64,000 nucleotides of DNA. Origin: Diplosphaera chodatii. Its lineage: Eukaryota > Chlorophyta > Trebouxiophyceae > Prasiolales > Stichococcaceae. This document shows positions 11,104-24,400 of the stretch, piece after piece (the first letter of the stretch is position 1; each line of letters opens with the position of its first letter). Location of the stretch: positions 372,001-436,000 of the forward strand of contig JAALGY010000053.1 in assembly GCA_032358165.1 (NCBI GenBank), given 5' to 3'. A program made the position numbers and the translations under genes. Below the pieces are notes generated by a model that had not been told where the DNA came from, ran no database searches, and saw only the letters and a program-made list of their open reading frames with translations.

Positions 11104-14100
11104 CTAGGGTAGGTACTCAAAGTCGTCACCGCCCCCACGCCGGTGGGGAGGCCCCGGTCGCCGCCCACGACCCCTGCCGCTGCCGCCGCCACGCCCCCCG
11201 CTGATTGCGCCCAGCGCACTTTCCAGCTCCTCCTGGAGACAGCCGACAAAGCCCTTCACACCGGCCCGACTTGGGCTCAGGCCGCTGCGCGCACGCAGCT
11301 GCCAACACTGCTGACGCTGGAAAGCCGCAGCATGTGCACCCAGGCAATTGCGGGAAGGCGTCATATACAGTCCAAGCACGTTCATGGGAGCAAGAGTACC
11401 TGCGGCACGTCGGCACGGACGTGTGCAAAGGGGCAGTCGTCGCCCTTGCGGCAGCCGACGGGCGTCTGCCAGAACAGGCAGATGCGGCGGCCGCTGGCGG
11501 GGTCAATCATCGGGCCGCCCCTGGGCCCCCCTGGAGCCTGGGGCCCGCCGCCGCCGCCGCGCCGTTGGTCGGGAGCCCCGTGGTCCCTGGGCGGGGGCCG
11601 CCGGCTGGCGTCGCGGCCGTCGAAGCGGCCGGGCCTGCCCTGGGGGGCATGGGCACCCGCCCCAGGGGGGCCGGGCTGGAAGCCGCCGCTGCCTGCTGCC
11701 GCCGGCGGCCCGGGCGGCGCCCCAGGCAAGCCCGGCGGCGGCTGCTGGGGCCGCTGCTGGAGCAGGGGCGGGGGGCCCGGCAGGCCCTGCGGCCGCTGCG
11801 GCACGAACGGCAACGGTCCACGGCCCTGGGGTGCAACCCCACGCCCGCCCGTGGTGTCCCCTCTTCCGGGGAATTGGACGCCGCCGCGGCCCGGCCGCGG
11901 CGCGCCCCTGCCGCCCGGCGGCCCGAACCCACCCTGCGGTGGGCGTGGCTGAGGCTGCGGCTGCGGGGGCGGCGCCCCCAGCGGCCTGCCGTCGGGGCCC
12001 AGCACAGGCCGGTACGCTGCAGGGCCGCCCGGCTGCTGGTGCTGCGGCGGCGGCCGCTGCTGTGCGGCGCCCCCGAACAGCGGGGGCTGCGGCTGCTGCA
12101 CGGGCCGCGGCCCCTGTGGAGGGTACCCCTGCGGCTGCGGCTGCGGCTGGGTGCCATACTGAGGCGCGCCACCCTGGGGCGGCCCCAGGGGCTGCTGCTG
12201 CTGCTGCTGCGCCGGCGGCCGCTGCGCCAGCGCCGACACCGCCGGCAGCAGCTGCTGCAGCTGCTGCAGGGCCGCCGGCAGCTCCAGCGGCGGCGTCAGC
12301 CGCGCCGCCGGCTGCTGGTGCGGCGGCACGGCCGGCTGCTGCAGCGGCGGCGGCTGCTGCTGCTGTGGCGCGGGCTGCTGTGCTGGGGGCGGCTGTGCAG
12401 CAGCAGCAGGCGCGGGTGCTGCGCCGGCCACGGCAGCGGGGACCTGCGGCAGGGCACAGCAGCAGGTGAGCCTGCAGCGGCCAGCCGTGGCTGCACCACA
12501 TGACAACAGCTTGCAGCAGCGCAAAGTCCACGGAGGTGCTGACGCATGCTGTCAGCATGCCTTTCAGCATTCAGACGTCGGATGTGAGCTTGGATGAAGT
12601 GCTTGAAAGGCATGCATCACTGCCGCACCGCAGCATGACCTTCTCTCCAACAAACGACATGCAGGCAGGCAGGAGCCTCCCGCAGTACGATCGGATGCCG
12701 CAGCGCACCTGCAGCGGGATGTAGCAGCGGGGCGGGGCATCGGGCCGCATGTCCGCCGGGTACACGGGCGGCTCGGTGGCGTCTCCGCCGGTGGGTGCCC
12801 GCAGTCGCGTCCGCTGCCGCATTGCCTCCTCCTGTTTGCAGCACACATCGGTCGCTCAAGTGCCACACTACAGCCGCAGAAACGCATGTCCTGACAACGA
12901 GGCATCGCATCGGCGCAGACAAAAGTAACAGCATGCGCTGTGAAATTTAATCTGGAAGTGGCTCGAGACACTCACGTGCGCCTCGAGGCTGTCCTGGCCG
13001 CAGGCCCACCCCGTGGCGGGGTCCAGCGGCTGCGACGGCGGCGGCGGGATCCACGGCATGGTTGGCCGCATCGCCTGGAAGCGCTCGTTGAACGCCTGCT
13101 GCGGCCCCACCTGTGACAGCTACCGAACAGGCCTGGTGCCATGGTGATCTCCACTACATTCGGAATGCACATGCCGCACATGTGGGGTGGAGCGTTGCAA
13201 GCAGACACCCCATTCCCTCCCAGCGCAGCTGTGCCGACGGCAACCAACACAATAGCACTGCAGCAGACGTGCGTCCCCACAGTCCAGGGCAATCCACAGG
13301 TGATACGGAGCTCAGCTCCAGGCCGGTTCACTGGGAGAACGGACCAGCCAGGGCCACAGGCGCTGCTCACCTCCTCCACATCGGACGCGCCCCCGGTGAG
13401 GCCCCGCCCCCGCAGCGCGGCCGCCTCGCTGAGGTGCTCCCGGCGGGCGGCGGACTCGAAGCCCGGCGGCGGCGGCGCCGCCCCCGCCGCCTCCGCCGCC
13501 GCCGCCTCGTCGCCCTCTGCCCAATCCGCGTCCGCCCGCACCGCCACCGGCGCATCGTCCTGCAGGTTGACGGAGGCAAACGTTCGTGAACACGCTGACA
13601 ACACCGTACACGACGACCAGACAGTCACAAGTTGGCCATCTGCTGTGAAGACAGTGACAGCAGACAATGAAAATGGTGAAGAACAGATTCTTGATACATC
13701 AAACACGATCACACCCATGAAGACTGTTCAACAAGCAGCACCTTGTGGAAGTAGCGAATGTGCGCCAGCGCGTCATCGGCCACCCAGCGCAGGGACTTGG
13801 CCTTGGGCTTGCGGGGCTCCGGCGGCGGCGAGGGGACCCTGGAGGCGGCCTCGGCTGCGCGGCCGGCTGCACCTGACGCCCAGCGCGACATCGCCGCGAC
13901 TGATGGGAGCGACCCGAGGCCCGTGCCCAGCCCCCCTGCAGTACATGGCTGCAGATTTAGACTGGGGTCCTCCATGGCCGAGTTGTGGGGTCGGCAGTGT
14001 CAACAGCGCAGCAGGTCCGGCTGCTGACTACGACCAGCCTCATACACATGGCTGCGTACATTTCAGAACACGAGCATTCCTGGCAGCAATGTGCGCCAGC

Positions 14101-17100
14101 GCTGTCTCTCTTGATCAAGCTGCACCGGCAGCGCTTCAATAGCTCACCAATCCGCGTTCTGCCAATGGAGGTGATGGCCAGTGCGGCTGGCTGCGAGCCG
14201 GCCGGCTGACCCGGTGCGGCCGCCTGGCCCGCTGCCTGCCTGGTGTCGGCCGTCGGCTGCGGGCCATCGTCCCCCCGCGCCGCTGCAGGGTGCACAGCAA
14301 CACCCAGGTCATGCTCCGGTGGTGCGTGTCAAAAAGCTGGAGGCTGACTTCCAGGGGCATGCCAGCCTGGATTCGGCGGCCTACCCACAAGGGCGGCAAA
14401 TTCGACTGAAGACCCAGAGCCTGAGAGAAAAGTGCAACAGGTTCAAGATGACAGAACACAGCACGGGAACTGGGGGGCTCACGTGGCGCGTCACCCTCCT
14501 CATCGCTGGTCGGGGCGGGCGGCACGGAGGGCGCCTCAGCGGCGGCCGTCCGCGCAGCAGCGGCCGCAGCGCCAAACGGATCCATGCCTGCAACCATTCC
14601 GGACTTTGGCTACTGAGCTGTTGTGTGGGGTTGGAGGGCTGTATGTGCCCGCTGGTGTGGTGATACCAGCAGGCGCACGCATATGCATGCTGGTGACACC
14701 AATGCTGGACATACAGATGATGTGTGTGCGACGCAGGCTGCAGGTGCCCCTTGAGTCATTGTGGCAATGCCGGCAACGCCAGCCATGCAGGGGCGGACGC
14801 AGTCAAAAGCTGACCTGCGCCGAGCTGCGTGCGCCCGCGGGGCATGGCCCGCGGCGAGGCGCCGCCGCTGCTCCCCGCCGCCTCCGCAGCCGTGGGGGTG
14901 CCGTCGCCGCCGGCGGTGGGGGAGCGGCCGCCGCCCATGCGGGGGTCCATGTCCAGCACCTTCACTCCGCCGCCGCCCGTCTGCACCTGCAGAGCCAAAG
15001 GTGACGAGATGAGCCTCTGGCGCTGTCTTCACAGTGCTCTGTGCAAGACCTAGGTCACGTCCCCAATGTGACACAGCTACAGTTTCACTGCAGCAAGTCA
15101 CGATGCAACGAGGTCGAGGCAGCGAGAGCTGCGCTGAGCAGAGCCCGCTGTGCATCCGCCCTGATCGTATCAGCGGGTTTGACAGAAACGAGCAGCAACT
15201 GCGTGGCAGCACCTTGCGCAGGGTGGCAGCCGAGGGGCGTGGCTGAGTCGGCGCCGCCGACCGGAACATGTCAGCATCTGACACCGACACCCTCTTGGCG
15301 CTACCATCCTGCTGGCGCAGCAATCGTTATGTCACACAGCAGCAGCAACGACAGCGGCAGCAGCGGCGGCAGCAGCAGCAAGCAAGCAAGTGTGTTGCTA
15401 CGAGGAGCTAAACGCATGCACGTCACCGCATGGCTGTCGCCAACCCTGCATGCAGCATGTGCTCCTATGTTCAAAGAATGGGCATAGCAAACCGCACCTG
15501 GCTGTCATCAGCGCGTGCACGCTTTGCATCTGGCTCCGCAGCGCCACCCTCCCTGCAAAGGGTGCACTGTGCTCAGTGGTCCAGACGATCAAGCAGCACA
15601 TGATTTGAAGTGTTGGAATCGCTCAGCGATGTGCATGCTGGGGCAGATGTTGTCCCCCAACACACACACCTGGCGCGCTTGGCCGAGTCCTCCGCTCCGC
15701 CGGCATCGGCAGCGGCGGCGGCGGCGGGCTTTTCGGCCTCGACGCCCTTCTTCCACTTCGCCACCAGCGCCGACGCGGGCTGGTGCAGCTGCTCCAGGGG
15801 CAGCTTGCGCACCTTCATGACCTGCGCGGCAGCAGCAGCAGCAGCAGGTCAGCAAGAAGAGGCAGGGTTTACAATAATCTAGCTTACACATCATGCATGT
15901 TACATGTCTGTCTTTGGTGATTGGCTGTATGTCATGGGCACCATATGACCCACAGCAAAATGCCACAGCCACATGTCCGACTTGCCACTTCATATCATAT
16001 CAATCTGCATAGCCAGTTCAGGGGGTAATGGGCTGCTGGCATGCTGCTGGCGTGCGATGTTGCATGCGCAGGCTTTATTCTGCTGCTGGCCCTGTCTGTG
16101 GTGTTGTACATCTCGTCAGCAGGATCACAGCTCTTCATCAGGCCAGGTGGCAGGTCTTTCCATGAGGACCATGTTGCAAGCCTCAGGTGCGTGGGTGTGC
16201 TCACAGTTTTGCCAATGCCCGCGGATCTGAGGGCCTTCATGCCGATGGGCAGCCCATCGAGGGTCGCCAGCACATCGGCCGCGAACTTCGCCTTGCCGGC
16301 AGTCGCTGCTTCCAGCAGCCAGGCGCCCAGAGTGGCGACGCCTGCGCCGTCTGCCAGTCCTGCTTTGGCAACGTCGCTGCTAAGGTCTATCACCCGCACC
16401 AGCAGCTTGCGCTGCTCCAAGTCCTTCGCATGGCCGGCCATCAGCTTTTCAAGCGCCACCACCCGCTTCCCGCTTTCCACACCCCCTGAGCGCCCCAGGA
16501 TCGCCTTGAGGCCGCGGTAGAAGGGCGTGTCTGGCTCAGGAATGTCGTCAGCAGATGGTGTTCCCGCGCGCCTGGCCGCCGCAGCGAAGCCAGCCGACAC
16601 GGGCGGAGACGCTTCGCCCCGTGCACGCGCCTCAGCCTCCTGGCGGGCGCGCACTGTAAGGCACGCCTGCTTCAGCTGCGGGTTGACGCAGGTGTGGCAG
16701 TGCCCGCAGCGCTCCGACCGCTTGATCTTGGGCAGCGTGTAGGTTTTGGACTTGCCAGAGCCTGGCCGCTCCTTCCCGCTGCCGCCGCTGCCTGGTCTGA
16801 CGGGAGCCTTGGCCTCTGCAACTGACTGCATGCCGTCCGTTTCCTGGCGCTTCGGCAGCTTTGCTGCAGGGCTGGGCGGCTGGCCCGCCGAGTCTGCTGC
16901 ATCGAGCGAGCCGTTCCGCAGGCCAAGTGGCCTGTCATCCGAGTCGTCATCCGAGGCTGCAGCTGCACCGCTGGCGTCACCGGCCGCTGCGGAGGGCCGC
17001 TGGGCCAACGGCAGATCATCATCACTGTCTGAGGCCCCCGGCTCGTCAGCAGAACGGGCCCCACCGCTGTTGCCGCTCCCATTCTGCACCTGATCGGCAT

Positions 17101-17466
17101 CTGCGGCTGCTGAGTCGGCTGTTTCCGCATCTGCAGCTGCGAGGTCGTCCATTGCTGCGGGGCCGCTATCATCGGCTGCACCGCTGCTCCCGGGCTGTGC
17201 ACCATCACCAGACTCATCCGGCAGCAGGACATCTGCATCCTCTGCAGGCTGCGCGCCGGATGCTGCTGCAGAGGCATCACCCATATGTGAGCTGGGCTGC
17301 GCTATGTCCCCGCCGCTGGTGGCTGCCGAATCTGCTGCTGGTCTGTGCGGCATGTGACTGCCGTCGTCAACATCCATGGGGTGGGGCAGCTCGCCAGGGG
17401 CTGCCTGGAGACTGGGCATGCCATTGCCGGTGGCAGATGGCATCGGACCAGGCGGCTCGCTGGCAT
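11104..17466 (-). CDS. PNUTS-like PP1 nuclear targeting subunit with added CXXC zinc finger
   Basis: At least eleven exons in consistent phase: 17466-16205, 15821-15670, 15306-15213, 14989-14817, 14589-14483, 14284-14149, 13944-13742, 13561-13371, 13110-12976, 12834-12709, 12443-11401, and a last exon ending at 11104. Domains in order: acidic disordered N-terminus; a half CXXC-type finger (SERCGHCHTCVNPQLKQACL, about 16715-16655); a TFIIS N-terminal/LW domain split by an intron at GIGKT|VMKVRKLP and ending LVAKWKK; an RVxF-type PP1 docking segment KSLRWVADDALAHIRYF (about 13795-13745); a long Pro/Gln/Gly-rich stretch; a C-x8-C-x5-C-x3-H finger (CLFWQTPVGCRKGDDCPFAH, about 11465-11405); and a C-terminal GRGGG tail. 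LW, docking motif, RGG and CCCH in this order match metazoan PNUTS (PPP1R10), which brings PP1 to RNA polymerase II. The N-terminal CXXC finger is not part of that family as known to me. The true start is not fixed: ATG 17443 lies in the first exon, and an upstream exon is possible. Confidence 0.82.
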
Positions 17467-19165
17467 CACCTGTGAAAGGGCATGGCCGGACGTGAGGCTG
17501 GCCTCTCTTGGTGTGTGTGTCATCAGCAGATGCTGCAGCTATGTTACAGCATGTACTCTCAGAGCCACATGCCGCTTGACAGGCTTTCGAGGCATGCGCC
17601 GGAGCTTTAACGCCTATCAACACCTTCTCATATCATATCAAAAAAGCTTCTTTTCTTTGATTACGGCCACGAGGCTGGCCAACACAACGTTGACTAGGCA
17701 CCAGCTACTGAGTTGCAGCACGGCTGTGGAAAGCTCCGTATCCCACACCGCTGTGAAAAGCAACACTGACACAACGCTGCTCAGGGCAGTGAGTGCTGCT
17801 GGCACGTCAGCGCAGGTGCCGCCAGAGCTGACTGCACGATCAATAACGGCGCAGGCTACACACACGCACATCATGGCAGGGGCGGCATGCCATCATTGCC
17901 AGCCGTTGCAACGATCTGACCGCATGCTGGCCACGCCCTGCGGCGCTCCGCATCAAATCATCTCTGTGGATCATGCTGAAACGCAGCACAATGGCTGACA
18001 GATGTTTGTCGCTCCCTACTTTGGACCATGACAGCAGCCACAAAGCAGTGCACAAGTTGGTAGGATTACAAGGCGCGAATTGGGTGCACATTTTGCGCAT
18101 GAGGTTCGCACTTGATCCTGGAGGTGTTGTTGGCTTTGCTGCGGCTGCGGCGCCAATGTTGTCGTCGGCGCTAGCGCTCATCAGCCACACAGGGCAATCC
18201 CGTCATGCGTGATCGTGCTGCTTGTGTGATGTGGCGCTTAGCATTTCAGTTGCTAGCCTAGCTGTATCTGATATGCTTGCTTGCTTCGTCGGCAGCGCAG
18301 CAAAGTTTTGGCCCCAGCCACAGTTTGTCTGGGATCCGTGTTTTGCCTGGCGCAGGGCTGCCCTAGACCTTGGGTCTGCCGACTGCCTTTCGCTCATCAA
18401 TCGAGCGCATTCAGTGGCAGCTCGAGATGCAGAGAGTCAAGCAAGTTTGAGGTTTAGGCTGCCTTCAGCGGCAGCTTTTCAGCCCTCGGGACCCCTTGCG
18501 CTGACTGGCAGCTGACAACCTTCCCAGTGGCCCAGGGGCGGCCTCTGCAGCCTGTCTCTGGTGCGCTTTCAGCAGGCAGCTGTGGTTGTTTGAGGTGGTG
18601 CTAACACTGAAATGGCGCAGGCAGTGTCAACGCCCGTTCGATGCCGCGAGGACAGCAGCGGTCTGTCCAAAAGTCAGCGTGAAGCTGGCGGCATGGACAC
18701 TGCTCAACACCTAGAAAGCTGATACTGTGCTCAAAAGTGAAGGAAGGGGCACAGTGCTGCCACAATAGACAGCAGCCTCGTCGGGGCGCCACCGCGCTGC
18801 GCGCTCGTCAAGGGTTTAACGGGGCTTCCCAGCTGCATCCAGCTGCCAGCATGTTCGGGCATTGGTCCATTGGTGGGAAGGGCCTGGGACACTTGGAGCC
18901 TTCAGCAGGCACACGGTCAGGAGCTTATCATAAGCTAGACTCGTTGACTGGCACTGCTTGAGGCATCTCATCACGGTATTCTTAAGCGGTCAGGATGCAG
19001 TCCAGCAGTACTTGGCCAGCATGAGCTGACGCCGCGCATGTCAGCACAGCACCACGTGCACACATGCAGCCCAAGAGGTCCAGATGAATCAGAACGTCCA
19101 CCATCTGACCATCATTCGGATACCCCATTAACTATGCACGTGATGGTCATCTGCACCAGCCGGTG
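17467..19165. other. Intergenic: divergent upstream region of PNUTS-like (-) and AlkB-like (+) genes
   Basis: About 1.7 kb without a gene I can support. It may contain a 5' untranslated exon of either neighbour; a splice-acceptor-like TTCACAG at 17467-17473 (minus strand) suggests one for the PNUTS-like gene. An open frame at 18222-18515 on the plus strand starts with hydrophobic residues, but nothing else supports it. Confidence 0.45.
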
Positions 19166-21277
19166 ATGCAGCGGCACGCTGTGCATGCTGGGATCATCGG
19201 TCTGAGGTTCTCACAGGCTGCCGGCACCATACTTCAGCGCTGCTTACACCACAGCGCCTTGGCGGTGCGTCCCATAGCAGCTGCGATGCCCAGCCGCGCT
19301 GCTGCGTCGCCAGCGGGTGCTGCGGCTGCACCGGATGCGCTGCGGGGGCAGTGCCGCCACATCGGCAGTTCCACACCGTCAGCGGCCGACGGAGCCGCCG
19401 CGGCCCACCGGCAGCCGTCGGGCGCATCGCAGCCCTCCGCCAAGCGGCAGCGAACGGCGTTGAAGCAGGCGACGCTGACTAACAGGCCGCCGCCCCAGGT
19501 GTCCAGTGGCCGGACTCTGACGCCAGGTGGCACTGCCAGCGCAGCAGCCCCCGGTGGGTCCCTGCACATCTATGACAGATGCTCCGTGCAGCTGCGTGTA
19601 AACATGGCTGTCCCGGTCATCCTCGACTGCTGTGGCAGCTTGCTGCATGGGATGCGCTCAACATGATGGATCCGCATTCGTGGTTGACATCCAGAAGAGG
19701 GCGGCGAGGGCTGGACGGAGCTCGGCGACGGCGCGAGGGTCTGGTACGGCAAGGCCGCGTGGCCCGCAGCGGAGGCCTCGGCCCTCTTCCGCCGCCTGCA
19801 GGTCAGAGTTGCATTGTGTTCATGCGTGCAGCAGAGGGCTTGCCTCGGAACTTGCAGCGCTGCGGCAGGGCACTGCAACCCGCTCGGTCACACAGCAGTG
19901 CGTGCTTGTTGGCCTGAAGTTGTGGACTCTTGCCTGAACTTGAATAGAAGTGAAATTTTCAGGGATGGCGACTGCAGGAGGAGGTGCCGTGGGAGTGCAG
20001 GGAGGTTCGCGTCATGGGCCGCACCGTCAACCAGCCGCGGTGCGTGCTTCTGGCGCCTTCGTGCCAGCAGCCACCACACGTCCCAGCATCTGCATGACAC
20101 CACGTGCAAACCCACTGATCCGCTGCGAGTTCGCGGTCAGTACAGGCAAGCTGCCGGGAGCTGTTCGCTGACCCGGTCCGGCTGTGTGCATGTTGGCAGG
20201 CTGATTGCGTACATGGCGGACGACCCCTCGCTGACGTACACCTACTCGTCGCTGCGCCTCACGCCCAGCGCCTGGTCCCCAGCCGCCCGCCAGGTTAAGG
20301 TGGGGGCACGGTCCATGAGGGCTGCCTGCAGAGCCGGCCGACTGTTGGTCGGACACACCTTGCGTTCGGGGTCAGGGTATCAGACGCATGACACGGTAGT
20401 ACCTGCGAACATGGCCAGTGCAGGATACCAACTGAGATATCAGTGTCTGCCATGAGTGTTGAGCCATGAGTGTTGGAGCTCAATGAACATTCAGCCTGGC
20501 TGCTAACACCACCAACCATGATCTCATCCGCATGCTCATGCGGTGCTGCAGGAGGCCCTGGAGCGGGTGGCGGGCGCCACCTTCGACTCCTGCCTCCTGA
20601 ACCTGTACCGTGATGGGCGCGACCACATGGGCTGGCACTCCGACAACGAGCCGCTGTACGGGCGGGAGCCCACCATCGGTGGGTTTTTGCTGGTTTGGAA
20701 CTGCCACCAGTGACAGCAGGTTGCGTGTCATGCATGTCGGCCCATCTGCGAAGGCGCCGTTGGGCAGTGCAGATGGGCTGCGCTTGCCTGCAGTCGCAGC
20801 TAGCTTGTTATCGTCATTGCTTGCTGCAAACATGTACAACATTAGACCGCTTGTAGCTATGAAGCAGACAACCTGCTTGATTGTCCATGAAGCAGAGATG
20901 TGCGCGAGATTGCAGGCTCTGCTTCCTTTGGCGCCACCCGCGACTTCCTGCTGCGCCACAACCAGCAGCGCGACCGCAAGCTGCGCTTTCAGCTTGGCAG
21001 CGGCGACGCTCTCGTCATGGCAGGTGGGCCACGCCGCTGTCTGCCTGCAACTTGCCTGTGCAGCTGGTTAGGTTGTTGTGCGGACAGGCACCTGTGCAAG
21101 GCAGTAGCTGCTGCAAATGTCGGCGGTGTCAGCAGGTGAGCCGCCTGAGCATTGGACTTCGTGTGTGTGGTCACAGGCACGGCGCAGGACCACTGGATGC
21201 ATGCGGTGCCCAAGCGGGCGAAGGTGCCGGCGCCCCGCATCAACCTGACCTTTCGCAAGGTCATGCACCGAGAGTGA
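19166..21277 (+). CDS. AlkB-family 2OG-Fe(II) dioxygenase (ALKBH2/3-like)
   Basis: Seven exons in matching phase: 19166-19526, about 19676-19801, about 19964-20038, about 20200-20294, about 20552-20680, about 20912-21022 and about 21177-21277. The catalytic iron ligands are visible: HxD in DHMGWHSDNEPL (about 20620-20650) and the distal His in QDHWMHAVPK. The 2-oxoglutarate-binding arginines are in RINLTFRKV near the C-terminus. VPWECREVRVMGRTVNQPR and FDSCLLNLYRDG are the usual substrate-lid and core strands of the ALKBH2/ALKBH3 group, which oxidatively removes methyl groups from alkylated bases. The N-terminal 110 residues are Ala/Arg/Ser-rich, with a hydrophobic start and a later AKRQRT basic patch, so organelle or nuclear targeting are both possible. 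ATG 19166 is the most upstream start; ATG in MPSRAAAS (about 19298) is an alternative. Whether it acts on DNA or RNA cannot be read from sequence. Confidence 0.87.
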
Positions 21278-21477
21278 AGTGTTGACAAGAGATTGCGGCT
21301 TCGCCGCTGCGTTTCACTACACCAGCTTGCAGCGGTTTTGGCATGTCATCGGCTTTGTATTTTGGTGTATTGTATAATTACGATGTATTACATGCCGAGG
21401 GCTGCACCGAGTTGCAAAAGGCCTGTCAGCTACTGTCTCAAACGTCTGGCCTGCCTTGTGCGCCGTGTTCCTCGACC

Positions 21478-24400
21478 TCAGGCATCTGTAGCACTACATG
21501 GAGCAGCAAATGCCACTGCAATGTCGGCCCCGCCGCTCACAGAGCTCAGCACCAGCTCCCGCGATGCAGCGGCTGACACCGCCAAGCGCTTCAGGACCTC
21601 TTGCTTGGCGTCTGCTCCTTGTGCCGTCAGTTGTGTGTCGTTGCCATTGGCGCAGTTGACAGAAGTCACCGCCAGTGCGCTGTTGTGGGCTGCGGCAAGC
21701 GCCAGGAGTGCAGCAAAGCACCGCTGCAGAAACCATCTGTCAGGGTTGGCGGTCGTGTTGGAATACATGCCATGCGTGCATTGCACTTGCATTGTTCACA
21801 GCAGCACGCCTCCACCACCAAGTGCATTCCTCTTTGCGCTGTTGGCAGCACCATAGGGGTCTGACACCCGTGCACCTGACGAAACACGAGCACAGTGCGC
21901 ACCCACCTGTGACGAGGGCGGTGTGCCACCTGCATCCCGTGGCAGGTCGACAACCAGCTGCGACAGCAGCGCTGTTGGCCGCTCAGCACTTGCAGCGCTG
22001 CCGCGAGCACCATGCGCATCCTGCGGAGCCTCTTCATCTGCCAGCTCCTGCGGCAGGGCGTGGGTCGATATCACTGATGTGCCACATACTGCAACTGGGC
22101 ATATCGTTGCGGATGCAAGTACTGGCATGCAAGGCCTACAGAGGAGCAAGCCAATGAGGGACATCTTACGTGCACATCGCATGCAGCCGGGGCGAATGGC
22201 AGCGCAACCGCAAGCCTGCTCAGCTGTGTCACCAGCCCGGCCACCAGCCGACGCATGCCCACATGCGCACTGTCCCGCTTCTGGGTGGCCTGCTCGAAGT
22301 TATGGACTGGCAGGCGTATGACTTCATCAAACATGCTCAATTGCCTGCTTCATTGCGGTTCTTTTGTGGCAGACGGGCACGTTCCCACTTTGACACTGAC
22401 AAGCATGCACTGCAGCGCTGATTTTAAGGACGGGTCTGCACACCTTCAGCACGGCTTCCAGCAGGTCGTGCCTGGCACGCTTGCGGGTGCGCAGCCCTGC
22501 AGTAGCAGCAGCAGTCTTGGCCACTAGTGCAAATCCTTGCATTTTCTGTCTGCCAGTGTATACTATGCGGTGTACAAGACTTCCTGAAAGCACCACTTTG
22601 CTAGAAAGTAGGGAAGCAGTGCTGCAGGAAGCCACAGCGATGCCGATCTTGATGTGTCAAGCTAAGAAGCACAGTACACACCTGACTGCTGTGCCACTTT
22701 CACACCAGCAGCTGCCAGGGGCATCTGAGCAGTAGGTACCGCTGCTGCAGCGCCGCCACTACCCATCCCTGCCATAGTTTCCTCATCGTACACAATCTCG
22801 CAGCCGCCGCCATCGTCGTCTTCGCTCCAGAGGTCATCCATGCCGTGCATTGGCGCTGCAGCCGCGACCAGCTCTGAAGACTCGCAGGGGCTGGCAGCTG
22901 CACGCATTGCCTGCAGTGCTCTGCCAGCGGAGGCGGGTGCACAGCGCAGGCTGGCCGCGCCTGCAGCTGCTGCTGCGTCGCAGGGCAAAGCCTGCTGCGC
23001 CCGAGTGTCGGAAGCATCAGGCTGCAGCACAGGCGGACTGCCCAGCAACACTGCCTGCTCATCAATGACAAGCTGCTGCGCTGGGCTGGCACCCGACCGG
23101 ATGGTGATTGTGGGGCTGTTAAGAGCTGCATCTGCATCGGAGTAGCCACCGCTGTCGCCGTCGCTGTCAATGATGGGGATGCAGTCGTCTATGTCATCGT
23201 GCCAGCTGATATCTGCTGCATGCGGCTGTGTCTGGAATGCCACCATCGGCTGCTCCAAAGCTTGTGCCAAGCTTTGCGCTGGGGTCTGCTGCGGCTGGCC
23301 CATCGGTGGCTGCTGAGGCGCATGTGGCATGCGGACGGCTGCATGCTGCGCTGCAGGCGGAACCGCATTGAATGCAGCGCTGATTGTTTGTGGTGGCGGC
23401 TCGTCGCTCGCATGCTGTGGGACTGCGAACTGAGCCGCGAGTCGCGCATAGTTGGGCGTGCAGACCCACCCTGCAGCGCTGCTGACCATGTCGGCGCCAA
23501 GGGCAGCAGGCGGCTCCTCGAAGACGAGCTCGACATCTGGCAGGCCACCTGCATCTGCTGCTTCTGCTGCTGCCAATCCGTCTTCCTGCTGAGCTGGGAC
23601 TGCAAGTTCAGTGTGTGGTTCGACAGTGGAGGCCAGGGTTTGCTGCACGTCTTGGAGCGCCTGGAATGACGGTGGCGGCGGCAGCGGTGGTTGTGGCACA
23701 GTCTGCCGGAGCTCCCCATGCCTTGCTGACAGCGGCTGCACATCTGGCGGCAGGTCGGGAGTCGCATCATCATCCCCAGGCTGGGGCGCTGGCTCATCGT
23801 CGTCATTCGCTGGACAGGACCACAGCACTGCTGGTGCGTGTGCTTTCCGACATGCTGGTATGCCACGTTGTCACTCAGCTGTGGCAGTCTGTCACGGCAG
23901 GCGGTGTATAGAGGTGCACTTAGGCTTGAGCTTGGCCCGCAGCAGTGCACATAGAAGCATTGGGTGAAGGTGCCCACCAAAGACGCCAGTGTTGCATGCC
24001 CAGCTGATGTCACTGCTGCCGGGCTCGAACCACTGCTCCTGCTGGGGTGGTGCTGCCGCCACATAGCTGGTGTCGTTCCACTCCCCGGGGTCGAAGCACT
24101 GTAGCAGCGCCACAGCCTCGTTCGCCGCTGCAGGAAGGGCGTTTGGCAGTCGGACTTGAGCGACTCTTGAGATTGGCTGTCCATTCATTATGACCACACC
24201 CTTGGACAAACATGCAGACCCACTACAGTGGTGCCAAACTATACTCACAGCACACACTGTGCTGTGTCCCAGCTCCCAGGTAAGATATGAAGCCGCATGC
24301 TGGGGGCTTCGACCGTGTACCTGCCAGAGTGGTAGCAGCCCTGCAGCGGTCGGCCTCGATGCTGCGCAGCCTCTGGTCACGCACTGCATCATGATGTGCC

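Noticed and set aside
11205..12503. Long open frames on the plus strand (up to about 430 codons) rich in Arg/Ala/Gly
   Set aside because: They are antisense shadows of the Gln/Pro/Gly-rich exon of the PNUTS-like gene; the GC-rich repeats keep all frames open, and only the minus-strand frame ends in a CCCH finger and joins neighbouring exons in phase.
13141..14142. 333-codon plus-strand open frame
   Set aside because: Runs antisense across several PNUTS-like exons and introns and shows no domain; the minus-strand exons carry the PP1-docking segment and consistent splice sites.
18222..18515. 98-codon plus-strand frame with a hydrophobic start
   Set aside because: A possible membrane protein at first glance, but there is no family resemblance, no splicing context and no supporting conservation visible.
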